Part shown: positions 23,311-31,526 of the stretch, one piece after another
Layout: each line of letters starts with the position of its first letter
Position numbering within the stretch: the stretch's first letter is position 1
Program-made: the position numbers and the translations under genes
Notes under the pieces: generated by a model
What the model was told of the DNA's origin: nothing
Databases searched by the model: none
The model's input: only the letters and a program-made list of their open reading frames with translations
Source: Azoarcus indigens
Lineage (GTDB): Bacteria; Pseudomonadota; Gammaproteobacteria; Burkholderiales; Rhodocyclaceae
Reading direction: 5' to 3'
Assembly: GCF_004361735.1 (NCBI RefSeq)
Contig: NZ_SNVV01000033.1
Coordinates: 1 to 41,187, forward strand
DNA: 41,187 nucleotides

Positions 23311-23906
23311 ACAGCATCGCCGTGTTCTGCGGCTCTAACTTCGGCAACTCGCCGGCCTATGCCGAAGCCGCCGCCGCACTCGGCCGCTGCCTGGCGGCGC
23401 GCGGCATCCGCCTGGTCTACGGCGGCACCCACAAGGGCCTGATGGGCGTGCTCGCCGACGCGGTGCTCGCCGCCGGTGGCGAAGCCTACGGCGTCATCAC
23501 CGAACGCCTCGCCGCCAAGGGCCATCTGCACCAGCAGCTGAGCGCCCACGAGGTGGTGGCCGACATGCGCGTGCGCAAGGCGCGCATGGCCGAACTGGCC
23601 GATGGCTTCATCGCCCTGCCGGGCGGCCTGGGCACGCTGGAAGAACTGTTCGAAGCCGCCACCCTGACCCAGCTCGGCGACCAGGCCAAGCCCTGCGCCG
23701 GTCTCAACGTCAGCGGCTTCTTCGACCCGCTGCGCGCCCTGCTGCAGCACATGGCCCAGGCCCAGTTCCTGCGCCAGGAACACTGCGACATGGTGCTGCT
23801 GGACGCCGACCCGGACGCGCTGATCACCACCATGGCAGCATGGACGCCGCCGGTGGTGGAAAAGTGGTTCGCCCCGCCCGCCGCAACCGCAGGAGCAAGC
23901 GCATGA
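23301..23906 (+). CDS. LOG-family phosphoribohydrolase (TIGR00730-like)
   Basis: 201 aa. Motifs include VFCGSNFG at the N-terminus, VYGGTHKGLMG, the catalytic RKARM (92-96) and PGGLGTLEE (107-115), the signature of LOG proteins. Known members hydrolyse the N-glycosidic bond of nucleoside 5'-monophosphates (cytokinin nucleotides and ordinary NMPs), freeing the base. AGGAGG upstream of ATG 23301 lies inside the preceding gene, with a 10-bp overlap. Its place beside two amidohydrolases of base-degrading families hints that the substrate of the locus could be base- or nucleotide-like. LOG proteins also occur widely as solitary genes, so this link is inference. Confidence 0.92.
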   Translation: MGLNSIAVFCGSNFGNSPAYAEAAAALGRCLAARGIRLVYGGTHKGLMGVLADAVLAAGGEAYGVITERLAAKGHLHQQLSAHEVVADMRVRKARMAELADGFIALPGGLGTLEELFEAATLTQLGDQAKPCAGLNVSGFFDPLRALLQHMAQAQFLRQEHCDMVLLDADPDALITTMAAWTPPVVEKWFAPPAATAGASA

Positions 23907-24313
23907 GCCGCATCGCCATCCACGCCGGCGGTTTCGACTTCGCCGCCGAAACCCACCCGGACGCCCCCCTCACCGTCGCCGCCTTCGAAAAGCTGCTGCC
24001 CTACCGCCAGAAGCTCATCCACGTACGCTGGAGCGGCGAAGGCTGCTGGGTGCCGCTGGGCGACTTCCAGCTCGGCGTCGGCTTCGAGAACCACACCAGC
24101 CACCCTTCGGTGGGCGACATCCTGTGGTACCCCGGCGGCTACAGCGAAACCGAGATCATCCTGGCCTACGGCGCCTGCTCCTTCTCCAGCAAGCTCGGGC
24201 AGCTGGCGGGCAACCACTTCCTGACCATCGTCGAAGGCAAGGAGAACCTGCGCGCGCTGGGGCTGAAGTGCCTGTGGGAAGGAGCGCAGGAGATCGTGAT
24301 GGAGCGGTGCTGA
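23903..24313 (+). CDS. DUF3830 family protein
   Basis: 136 aa, start ATG 23903 overlapping the LOG stop by ATGA. Recognisable DUF3830 features are VRWSGEGCWVPLG, the central PSVGDILWYPGGYSETEI and GNHFLTIVEGKENL. The fold is thought to be cyclophilin-like, and the genes tend to sit with amidohydrolase and transporter genes, but no activity is assigned to them that I know of. It is the last gene of locus A. After it the strand, composition and gene content change. Confidence 0.8.
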   Translation: MSRIAIHAGGFDFAAETHPDAPLTVAAFEKLLPYRQKLIHVRWSGEGCWVPLGDFQLGVGFENHTSHPSVGDILWYPGGYSETEIILAYGACSFSSKLGQLAGNHFLTIVEGKENLRALGLKCLWEGAQEIVMERC

Positions 24314-24318
24314 GCGGC

Positions 24319-24475
24319 TCAATCCGCTGTGCCGTCGTCTCCCCGCAGCCATGCGGGGAGGCGCCGCATGCAGCACCCGCCAGATGTCGATAGGTTCGCC
24401 ATGTTCGACATAGAACAGGATGTGCGGATAGCGCTTCGGCGGCCAGCTACGCAGCCGGGCAGATCAAGCCCGTGA
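24319..24475 (-). pseudogene. ParE-family toxin remnant with two frameshifts
   Basis: Read on the minus strand, three frames line up into one ParE/RelE-type C-terminus: LDLPG, then (one base lost) LRSWPPKRYPHILFYVEH with GEPIDIWRVLHAA, then (second shift) LPAWLRGDD to the stop at 24319. These are the conserved last third of ParE toxins. No start region and no antitoxin gene is seen, so it is a dead fragment. Confidence 0.75.
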
Positions 24476-24565
24476 GCAGGGCGGGTTGAATCCGCTGAGA
24501 TGGGATAGGGGGATGGGCCTGCTTCCGCAAGCATCATTTGATGCTCTCGATTGATGGTTTTGCAT

Positions 24566-25099
24566 CTAGGGCTTTCTAGCGGGGGTGCTGATCGAGGTGT
24601 ATGCAAGCCACAAAAAGGCACATAAGCCCGCTGCCCATAGCCAGTGTTGCCATATTGAGAAGAACGCGAAGCGCGGTGCGATATCAACATCCATGAATGG
24701 CAGCTCGTAGAAATCGCATGATCCGGCAACCTTGGTCGATAGTTCTTTGCATGGCCCGGACATACGGAGGAGAAGCGAGGGGATTGAGCTGAGCGTCCAT
24801 GCCGTGAAGAGCAATCCGACGGTATTCAATATGGTCGCGGGAATGGCTGCAGATTTTTGTCTCTCCGTCAGCGCTCCGTCTTTCGCAAGGGCGGCCACCG
24901 CGCCCAGGGTCGCCACTTGTATGCCCGCCATCCAGATGGCCCAGTCTTTCATGAACTCCAGGGCGTCTTTAGCTGCCTCATATGTCGTCTCCACGACGTC
25001 ATGCGGTCGCCAATAGGGGCCGCCTGGTAGTACTTCCAGTACATAGGTCGCGACGAGAAGAACGAAAAGTGGGATTGAGGTGTTGCGAAGGCTTCTCAT
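24566..25099 (-). CDS. orphan membrane protein of unknown function (177 aa)
   Basis: Starts at ATG 25099 with GAGGG upstream. Transmembrane helices are predicted at about 8-24, 53-72, 88-110 and 144-168. Between helices 3 and 4 is a probable external loop with two Cys (GPCKEL, GSCDFYEL) that could form a disulfide. I recognise no family. Base composition is clearly lower in GC than the genes around it and third-position bias is weaker, which suggests recent transfer. It sits between a broken toxin gene and a strong hairpin. Confidence 0.72.
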   Translation of the reverse strand: MRSLRNTSIPLFVLLVATYVLEVLPGGPYWRPHDVVETTYEAAKDALEFMKDWAIWMAGIQVATLGAVAALAKDGALTERQKSAAIPATILNTVGLLFTAWTLSSIPSLLLRMSGPCKELSTKVAGSCDFYELPFMDVDIAPRFAFFSIWQHWLWAAGLCAFLWLAYTSISTPARKP

Positions 25100-25364
25100 G
25101 GCGAACCCTCATGCGCTTGAGGTTTGAGCTTGATAGACGAAGGCTTCCTTGGGGTCTTGTCTGCCACCAGGAGTAGAGGCGTCTCTATTTGAGCTGGGCT
25201 ATTTGGGCTGGAAGGAGCCAGCTATGGCATGGGTGGATGCTGCCATCAAGCCTCAAATGGGTGAGACAGGGGCCAGTGTGGGCACTGTTTGGCGATGAGG
25301 TGCGAGCGTATTCATGACCACCACAGGCGACAGCGTCGTCTGCAAGGCCTGTTGTCTGAGCGAG
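25100..25364. other. gene-free, lower-GC stretch
   Basis: This covers the first part of the 615-bp gap upstream of the orphan membrane protein. No gene is supported. The composition matches that gene and not the catabolic genes. The rest of the gap holds the hairpin and the receptor fragment listed next. Confidence 0.5.
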
Positions 25365-25406
25365 AAAGCCCGGCTGTCTCTGACAATGCAGAGACAGCCG
25401 GGCTTT
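25365..25406. terminator. strong 18-bp perfect hairpin, terminator-like
   Basis: AAAGCCCGGCTGTCTCTG (25365-25382) and its exact complement (25389-25406) enclose the loop ACAATG. The plus-strand arm ends in TTT followed by TCTT, and the opposite strand also ends in a T-run, so it could stop transcription in both directions. No complete gene ends directly at it, so it may be left over from a lost gene. Confidence 0.75.
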
Positions 25407-25485
25407 TCTTGCATGGAGCTACAGGGCTGAAGGGTTCGCGGGCTGGCCGGATGTCTTGAAGCGCGGCCTGCGGTGAACCGAGTAC

Positions 25486-25708
25486 TTACCAGCGATAAGT
25501 CGCCGTCGCCACCGCCGAGCGCGCAGCGCCGTAGAAGCAGGTCGAGGAGCAGGTCTCAGATTGTTGATGTTCAGCGACAGCTGCCATTGCGGGGTGAACT
25601 GGTAGCTGAGCAGGGCGTTGCCACGATGAAATCGGAGGCCTTGACGGTGTTGGCGCCGTCGTAGCTTTCGCCGTAGCAGCGCAGGCTGCTGCCGGGTTTC
25701 GGTGCCAG
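25486..25708 (-). pseudogene. 3' fragment of a TonB-dependent receptor gene
   Basis: This stretch is a diverged copy of the last ~220 bp of the receptor gene at 28927. Both end ATYRW-stop, and share a segment coding for the final strands and the GAVERSFY-like Cys-containing turn on the same strand. Small deletions are visible (for example ~20 bp lost near 25555), which break the frame. The rest of the gene is missing. It ends just before the protease gene. Confidence 0.8.
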
Positions 25709-25714
25709 TCCGGA

Positions 25715-26704
25715 TCAGGCCGTCAGCGCCATCAGCACGTCGGCGTACCAGGCGCAGTTGAGCCCCAGCGATTCGTCCTGCGCGAGATCGCGGGCGCCCA
25801 TGTCCATGCGGGTGGAATGGATGCCGAGCAATTGCCAGGGCAAGGGGTCGCCGCTGTTGCTGACGCCGCTGCGCCGCAGTACCGGCGCGCCGCTGCTGCC
25901 GCGGTGGGTGCGGGCGTCGGTGAGGAAGTAGCCGTGGCCCTGGAAGCGCACGCCATAGGCCGAGGCGATGGAGGCGTTGCGGACCACCGGCAGGTGATGC
26001 ACGGTATCGTGGAAGCCCAGCGGGAAGCCGACGATGGCCAGGGCATCGCCGACCTCCACGGCGCCGTCGGGTGCGAGATGCCGGGGTTCGAAGGCATGGA
26101 GGATGGTGCCCCCGGGCAGGCGGGCCATGTCGATCTCGATGGCGGCCACATCCACCGTGCCGGCGCTGTCGTCCGCCTGTCGCCAGAGGCTCAGGCCACC
26201 GGAATAGAGCGGGATGGCGTAGCCGGTGCTGCAGGTGAGGTCGCTGGGGTGAGTGTGCAGGTCGATCTCGATGCGGTCGGGAAAATGGTGGCTGGGCTCA
26301 TCGAAGAGCACATGGCGGCTGGTTATCAGGAACAAGCGCTCGCCGCGGCGGAAGAAAAAGCCGCTGGCACCGGTCAGCGGGTTGCCGCCGCCAAGGGTGC
26401 GGATGCGTGTCGTGGTGAACAGCACCGGATCGCCGGCGTTGCGCGGTGGAGCGTGCACGGGTTCTGCTAGCAGCTTGTGGAGGTGGGAGACCTGGCGCTC
26501 GAAGGCGTTGAGCACATGGTCCGAGACCGGCGCATGCAGCAATACGGTGCGGGCGGTTTCGGCGTTGCCATCGAAAGCGGCGGCCAGGGCGCTGCGCCCT
26601 GCGGTCGGCTGTGCGTCGAGGAGCGCGGGCAGCAGGGCATCGATGGCAACCAGGCTGCCCTTGAGTTCACAGACGCGTTCGGTGACATCCTGCAGGTTCT
26701 TCAT
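25715..26704 (-). CDS. trypsin-like serine protease, cytosolic
   Basis: 329 aa from ATG 26704 with AAGGAGG eight bases upstream. The first ~90 residues are a helical region with no signal peptide. The protease domain has all three catalytic residues: H131 (ITSRHVLF), D185 (GTVDVAAIEID) and S271 in HRGSSGAPVL. VGFPLGFHD resembles chymotrypsin-fold proteases of bacteria that act inside the cell. Substrate unknown. It follows the cold-shock gene by 83 bp with a terminator-like hairpin in between, so expression may be partly read-through from the csp promoter. The reading frame continues further upstream but only as a shadow of csp. Confidence 0.85.
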   Translation of the reverse strand: MKNLQDVTERVCELKGSLVAIDALLPALLDAQPTAGRSALAAAFDGNAETARTVLLHAPVSDHVLNAFERQVSHLHKLLAEPVHAPPRNAGDPVLFTTTRIRTLGGGNPLTGASGFFFRRGERLFLITSRHVLFDEPSHHFPDRIEIDLHTHPSDLTCSTGYAIPLYSGGLSLWRQADDSAGTVDVAAIEIDMARLPGGTILHAFEPRHLAPDGAVEVGDALAIVGFPLGFHDTVHHLPVVRNASIASAYGVRFQGHGYFLTDARTHRGSSGAPVLRRSGVSNSGDPLPWQLLGIHSTRMDMGARDLAQDESLGLNCAWYADVLMALTA

Positions 26705-26728
26705 CGCATGCGCCTCCTTGAAAAGGAA

Positions 26729-26749
26729 AAACGCGGACGAGCCGCGTTT
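26729..26749 (-). terminator. intrinsic terminator of the cold-shock gene
   Basis: On the minus strand AAACGCGG-CTCGT-CCGCGTTT is followed by a T-rich tail (TTCCTTTT). It lies about 40 bp after the csp stop and just before the ribosome binding site of the protease gene. Confidence 0.7.
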
Positions 26750-26787
26750 CTCCGGGTGCGGGCCGGGCCCGGACGGGCCCGCCGGAC

Positions 26788-27000
26788 TTACTCCGTTGCG
26801 CGGATGTTGGAGGCCTGGGGCCCCTTGGCGCCTTCGGTGACTTCGAACTGGACACGCTGGTTTTCCACCAGGGTCTTGAAGCCGCCGGTCTGGATGTCGC
26901 GGAAGTGAGCGAACAGGTCCTTGCCGCCGCCGTCGGGGGCGATGAAGCCGAAGCCCCGGCCTTCGTTGAACCATTTCACGGTTCCGGTTTTTGTCGTCAT
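26788..27000 (-). CDS. cold-shock protein (CspA family)
   Basis: 70 aa with both RNA-binding motifs, [14 protein letters not shown] (RNP1) and DLFAHFRDI (RNP2-like), and the usual ending [14 protein letters not shown]. The start has AAGGAA seven bases upstream. The long AT-richer leader above it (to about 27110) is typical of cold-shock genes, whose 5' UTR controls translation. It acts as a single-strand nucleic-acid chaperone. Some family members are induced by cold and others are constitutive, and the sequence alone does not say which. Confidence 0.96.
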   Translation of the reverse strand: MTTKTGTVKWFNEGRGFGFIAPDGGGKDLFAHFRDIQTGGFKTLVENQRVQFEVTEGAKGPQASNIRATE

Positions 27001-27222
27001 GTCGATTCCTTGCAATATTGGCCGGCAGCGAAGATGCATCCGGCGCAGAGATGCGAAGAAAATCATCGGTGGGAGAGTCGACGGCATCCGCCTTCAGGCC
27101 GGCGGGGAGGCGAGGAAAAACCTAGGGAGTGACGGTCTTGCACATGTCCACGCGACCCATCCTACTCGCTTTCCCGGGGGGCGTCCGATTAGTTTCGGCA
27201 GGGCGGGGGCGGCGCCGGTGCT

Positions 27223-28572
27223 TCAGCCGCCCGCCCGGCCGCTGCGTGCCGCCGGCGGGCGGCGCAGGGCCAGCAGCGCCAGGCCGGCCGCGGCGGAGAA
27301 CAGGGAGGCGAGGAAGATGCCCATCTTGGCGCTGTCCATCAAGGCCGGGGCGATGGCCAGGTGGGCGATGAACAGGGCCATGGTGAAGCCGATGCCGGCG
27401 AGCAGGCTGCCGCCGGCAAGCAGGCGCCAGTCCAGGCCGGGGGGGCGGGTGGCGATGCCGATGCGCAGCGCCAGCCAGCAGAACAGCAGCACGCCGGCCG
27501 GCTTGCCGACGGCGAAGCCGAGGAAGACCGCGGTGGCGAGGGCGCTGTCTATTCCCGTCCAGGCCAGTTTCACGCCGGCATTGGCGAAGGCGAACAGGGG
27601 CATGACGCCGAAGGTGACCCAGGGGTGCAAGGCCATCAGCAGGCGCTCGACCGGGGAGAGGGATTCCCTCGCCGCCCGTTCGGCCAGCCTCAGCGTGGCG
27701 CGGTCGCGGGTGTCGCCGCTGCCCTCGTTCCCGGACGGATAGGCGACGACGCGGTCGAGGATGGCGTAAAGGCGGACGTCGTCCACCCAGCGCCGGGCAG
27801 GCGTCATCAGCCCCAGGGCGACGCCGGTGAGGGTGGCGTGTATGCCGGAGGCGTCGATGGCAAGCCAGACTGCCGCGCCGATGAGGCAATAGACCGGGAT
27901 GCTGCGCACGCCGGCGGCCGCGGCCATGCGCAGCAAGAGCAGGAAGCAGGCGGCGAGCGCGAGCATGCGCCAGTCCATCTGGTGGCTGTAGCCGATGGCG
28001 ACGACGAGGATGGCGCCGATGTCGTCGGCGATGGCCAGGAACAGCATGAATGCCCGCAGGCTGTGCGGCACGCGGGGGCCGAGCAGCGCCAGGCAGGCAA
28101 TCACGAAGGCGGTGTCGGTTGCCATGACGATGCCCCAGCCGCTCTGCCCGGGCGCGTTCCACTGCAGCAAGGAGTAGAGCGCGGCCGGCACCGCCATGCC
28201 GCCGAGCGCGGCGGCGATGGACAGCGCCGCCATCCGCGGCGAGCCCATCTCGCCCAGCACCAGCTCGCGCTTGAGCTCCAGGGCGACGAGGAAGAAGAAG
28301 AGGGTCATCAGCCCATCGTTGATCCACGCGTGCAGGCTGCGGCTGAAATCCACCTCGCCGAAGTGAAGTCCCAGCGGTATCTCCCACAGCTGCGAGAAGG
28401 CCGTCGCCCACGCCGAGTTGGACAGCGCTACCGCTGCCAGCGTGAAAGCCAGCAGCACCGTGCCGCCGGCCGCCTCGATGCGCAGGAAGCGGGCGAAGGC
28501 CGGCGTGACCCTGTCGAGCAGACGCGCGGGCAGGGTGGAGGTGCTGCCGCGATTTCGCCGGCCGGTGTTCAT
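27223..28572 (-). CDS. nhaA: Na+/H+ antiporter NhaA
   Basis: 449 aa, about twelve transmembrane helices. Key NhaA residues are present: MATDTAFVIA (the Asp133 region), LAIADDIGAILVVAIGYS (the Asp163-Asp164 pair), and GIGFTMALFIAHLAI near the C-terminus. It extrudes Na+ in exchange for protons across the inner membrane. A central insert (YPSGNEGSGDTRDRATL) lies in a cytoplasmic loop as in many NhaA homologues. The start at 28572 fits the family N-terminus (RFLRIEAAGGTVLL after ~25 extra residues), although no good ribosome binding site is visible. Monocistronic by context. Confidence 0.96.
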   Translation of the reverse strand: MNTGRRNRGSTSTLPARLLDRVTPAFARFLRIEAAGGTVLLAFTLAAVALSNSAWATAFSQLWEIPLGLHFGEVDFSRSLHAWINDGLMTLFFFLVALELKRELVLGEMGSPRMAALSIAAALGGMAVPAALYSLLQWNAPGQSGWGIVMATDTAFVIACLALLGPRVPHSLRAFMLFLAIADDIGAILVVAIGYSHQMDWRMLALAACFLLLLRMAAAAGVRSIPVYCLIGAAVWLAIDASGIHATLTGVALGLMTPARRWVDDVRLYAILDRVVAYPSGNEGSGDTRDRATLRLAERAARESLSPVERLLMALHPWVTFGVMPLFAFANAGVKLAWTGIDSALATAVFLGFAVGKPAGVLLFCWLALRIGIATRPPGLDWRLLAGGSLLAGIGFTMALFIAHLAIAPALMDSAKMGIFLASLFSAAAGLALLALRRPPAARSGRAGG

Positions 28573-28926
28573 GGGGCGGTGGGCGGGGTGGGTAAGGACA
28601 TGCGTGGTCTCCGGTTTGCGCGGTACGGAGTGCGCTGCTGCGAACGGAGGAGGGGGATGAAGGCCAGCATACGCGCTCGTCGCGATGCCGGGTGAGGGCG
28701 GGCTTTCTGCGGCTGCCGCTGGGCTCAGAGGCCAGCAGCCGGATGGGCCTGTGCTGCAGGAGCTCGCGCGGGCGGGCAAGGGGCGTCCCCGCGGGAGTAC
28801 CCGCGCGAGGCCGTTACGCTGCGGGGGCATGCGCCCGGGGCAGGAGGCCGCGGCGCGGTGCACGGAGGTTTGTTTCGCGAGCCGCCGGAAGCGCCCGGCC
28901 AGGCGTCCCCGGCGGCGGGCGGAGAT
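28573..28926. other. gene-free stretch upstream of nhaA
   Basis: 354 bp between nhaA and the end of the receptor gene, both on the minus strand. No gene is supported. I looked for an obvious ion-sensing leader or terminator and could not identify one by eye. Confidence 0.45.
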
Positions 28927-31335
28927 TTACCAGCGGTAAGTGGCCGTCGCCACCGCCGAGCGCGAGGCGCCGTAGAAGCAGGCGTAGGAGCAGGTCGCGT
29001 AGCGCTCGTCGAACAGGTTGTTGATGTTCAGCGACAGCTGCCACTGCGGCGTGAACTGGTAGCTGAGCATGGCGTCGGCGACGGTGAAGTCGGGGGCCTT
29101 GGCGGTGTTGGCGCCGTCGTAGCTTTCGCCGTAATAGCGCAGGCCGCCGCCCAGCTTCAGCGCCGGGGTGAGCTGGTAGTCGGCCCACACCGAGGCGGTA
29201 TGCATGGGGACGCTGGCGCTGCGGTTGCCCTTGGTGCCGGAGTCGCTCTTGGTCACCTTGTTGTCGACGTAGCCGTAGGCCGCGATCACGCTGAGTCGTT
29301 CGGTGAAATGGGCGCGCAGTTCGACCTCGAAGCCCTGGGATTCCACCTCGCCTTCCTGGATGTACTCGCCCGGGTTGTTGAGGTCGTTGGTGGTGACGTT
29401 GGTCTGGGTGAGCTGGTAGGCGGAGGCGGTGACCGACAGGGCCTGGCCGGCCGGCTGGTAGCGCAGGCCGACTTCGTACTGTTTGCCTTCGGTGGGCTTG
29501 AAGGCACGGCCGCCCGCATCACGGCCGGTGGTGGGCTCGAAGGACTCGGCGTAGCTGAGGTAGGGGGCGAAGCCGTTGTCGAACAGGTACACCAGGCCGG
29601 CGCGGCCGGTGGTGGCGTCGTCGTCGTAGTCGGTGGCCGAGCTGCCGCTGAGGTAGTCCTTGGAGCGGCCATAGACCTTGTCATGCCGTCCGCCCAGCAT
29701 CACCACCCAGCGCTCGGCGATCTTCATGTGATCCTGCGCATAGATGCCGAGCTGGCGGGTGTTCTCGCGGAAGTGGCTCTGGGGCGTGGCATTCAGGATG
29801 ACCGGGCTGCCGTAGACCGGGTTGTAGAGATCGAGCGGCGCGGCGCTGCCGCCGTACTGCAGGCGCTTGAATTCCGACTCGGAGTAGTCGATGCCGACGA
29901 GCACCGTGTGCGCCACCGCGCCGGTCTGGAAGCGGCCTTCTAGCTGGTTGTCCACCGTCCACGAGCGGTTCTTGTCGTTGCGGGTGTAGGCGCCGCGGAA
30001 AATGCTGCTGTCGGTGGCGGCGAAGGAGTCGAGCCAGATGTCGCGGTAGTCGCTTCTGGCGGTGAAGTAGAGCAGGTTCTGGCGGAAGCTCAGCTGCTCG
30101 TTGAAGCGGTGGCTGAAGAGGTAGCCGACGGTGCTGTTCTCGGTCTCGAACTTGTTGAAGCCGGGCTCGCCGACGAAGCGGTCGCGCGGGATGCGGCCGT
30201 TGACGTTGTGACTGACGGTGCCGGAGGCCGGCAGGCCGTAGTTGTAGACGGTGTCGTTCTCCTGGTAGTTGGCGAACAGGGTGAAGGAGGTGTCGGCGCC
30301 GGGCTGCCAGCGCAGCGCGGCGGCGCCGAAGTTGCGGTCGTCGGGGACGTGGTCCACCGAGGTGTCGCTGCGGCGGACCAGGCCGGTGAGGCGGTAGGTG
30401 AGGCTGCCGTCTTCGTTCAGCGCGCCGGTGAAGTCGCCGGCGATCTGCTGGCGGTCGTAGTCGCCCAGCTGCAGCCTCACCTCGCGCTGGGTTTCGGCCT
30501 GCGGCAGCTTGCTCACCATGTTGATGATGCCGCCGGGCGCGGCGTTGCCGTACAGCACCGAGGCCGGCCCCTTCAGCAGTTCGATGCGCTCCATGGCGTA
30601 GGGCTCGGACACGCCGGAGAAGGTGTTGCGCGAGAGCTTGGTGCCGTTGAGGTACATCGGCGCCGAGCCGGTGACGTTGAAGCCGCGGATCACCATGCCG
30701 TCGCTGGTGGTGTTGTCGCCGCCCAGCGGATGCACGCCCGAGGTGTAGCGCAGCGCCTGGGCGAGGGATTCCGCGTTCTGCACCTCGATCTGCTCGGCGG
30801 TGACGATGGAGACCGACTGCGGCGTCTCGATCAGCGGAATGTCCGACTTGCTGGCGGTGATGCTGCGGGTGGCGATGTAGCCCTTGACCGGGCCGAGGGC
30901 GGTTTCCGCGCCCGCGCCGGCGGACGCGGTGACGGTGACCGGCGCCAGCGTGGTCTCGCGGCCCGGGGGCGGCGGCGCCTTGCGCAGGGTGTAGGCGCCG
31001 CCGCCGAGGTCGGCCAGCTCGTAGCCGCTGCCGGCGAGGATGCGGGCGAAGCCTTCTCCCACGCCGTAGCTGCCCTGCAGGCCGGGGCTGCGCAAGCCGG
31101 CGACCAGGGCCGGGTCGAAGGACAGGCGCACGCCGGTCTGCGCGGCGAACTGGGCGAGCACGTCGCCCAGCGGGCCGGCGGCGATCTGGTAGCTGCGGGC
31201 GGCGGCGGCCGGTTCGGCGGCCAGGGCTTGCGGCGCCAGCGCGGCGGCGGCGAGTCCGCCCAGCATCAGCCGGAGGGAGAGGGCGAGGGGCCGGAGGGCG
31301 AGCGGGCGCGGGCTGGAGGCGGGGCGGTGCGACAT
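28927..31335 (-). CDS. TonB-dependent siderophore receptor with STN signalling domain
   Basis: 802 aa. A long signal peptide (ending APQALAAE) is followed by an STN/secretin-like domain at about 45-120 (YQIAAGPLGDVLAQFAAQTG, then LQGSYGVGEGFARILAGSGY), which in FecA/FpvA-type receptors contacts the periplasmic FecR. Then come a TonB box (TLAPVTVTA), a plug (LIETPQSVSIVTAEQIEVQN, LLKGPASVLYGNAAPGGIIN) and a barrel ending ATYRW. Two Cys (TCSYACF) lie near the end. The start has AAAGGAAAG about seven bases upstream. It is downstream of the FecI and FecR genes on the same strand, so receptor occupancy probably feeds back on its own transcription. Ligand is likely a ferric siderophore. Confidence 0.95.
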   Translation of the reverse strand: MSHRPASSPRPLALRPLALSLRLMLGGLAAAALAPQALAAEPAAAARSYQIAAGPLGDVLAQFAAQTGVRLSFDPALVAGLRSPGLQGSYGVGEGFARILAGSGYELADLGGGAYTLRKAPPPPGRETTLAPVTVTASAGAGAETALGPVKGYIATRSITASKSDIPLIETPQSVSIVTAEQIEVQNAESLAQALRYTSGVHPLGGDNTTSDGMVIRGFNVTGSAPMYLNGTKLSRNTFSGVSEPYAMERIELLKGPASVLYGNAAPGGIINMVSKLPQAETQREVRLQLGDYDRQQIAGDFTGALNEDGSLTYRLTGLVRRSDTSVDHVPDDRNFGAAALRWQPGADTSFTLFANYQENDTVYNYGLPASGTVSHNVNGRIPRDRFVGEPGFNKFETENSTVGYLFSHRFNEQLSFRQNLLYFTARSDYRDIWLDSFAATDSSIFRGAYTRNDKNRSWTVDNQLEGRFQTGAVAHTVLVGIDYSESEFKRLQYGGSAAPLDLYNPVYGSPVILNATPQSHFRENTRQLGIYAQDHMKIAERWVVMLGGRHDKVYGRSKDYLSGSSATDYDDDATTGRAGLVYLFDNGFAPYLSYAESFEPTTGRDAGGRAFKPTEGKQYEVGLRYQPAGQALSVTASAYQLTQTNVTTNDLNNPGEYIQEGEVESQGFEVELRAHFTERLSVIAAYGYVDNKVTKSDSGTKGNRSASVPMHTASVWADYQLTPALKLGGGLRYYGESYDGANTAKAPDFTVADAMLSYQFTPQWQLSLNINNLFDERYATCSYACFYGASRSAVATATYRW

Positions 31336-31526
31336 GCGGTGCTTTCCTTTCAGAAGGGTGAGCCGGATGAGTGGGCATGCGCCTTGTTCTGGCGCTTTCA
31401 TCCGGTACACCGCATGAGCGGAAAAAAAGTGTCAGCGGCTTGCCGCCGGGAGTGCGGGACAGGGGCGGGGGATGCCGGCGTGATTCCCCGCGGCACGAAT
31501 GCCGGCCCCGGCCCGGTCGGCGGCTG

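Noticed and set aside
20108-24313. Known toxin or saxitoxin-like biosynthesis cluster (PhyH plus amidohydrolase)
   Set aside because: No PKS, amidinotransferase or sulfotransferase genes; the importers and LysR point to uptake and breakdown, not synthesis.
26705-26974. N-terminal extension of the trypsin-like protease
   Set aside because: That part overlaps csp in another frame and is Arg/Pro-rich; AAGGAGG precedes ATG 26704.
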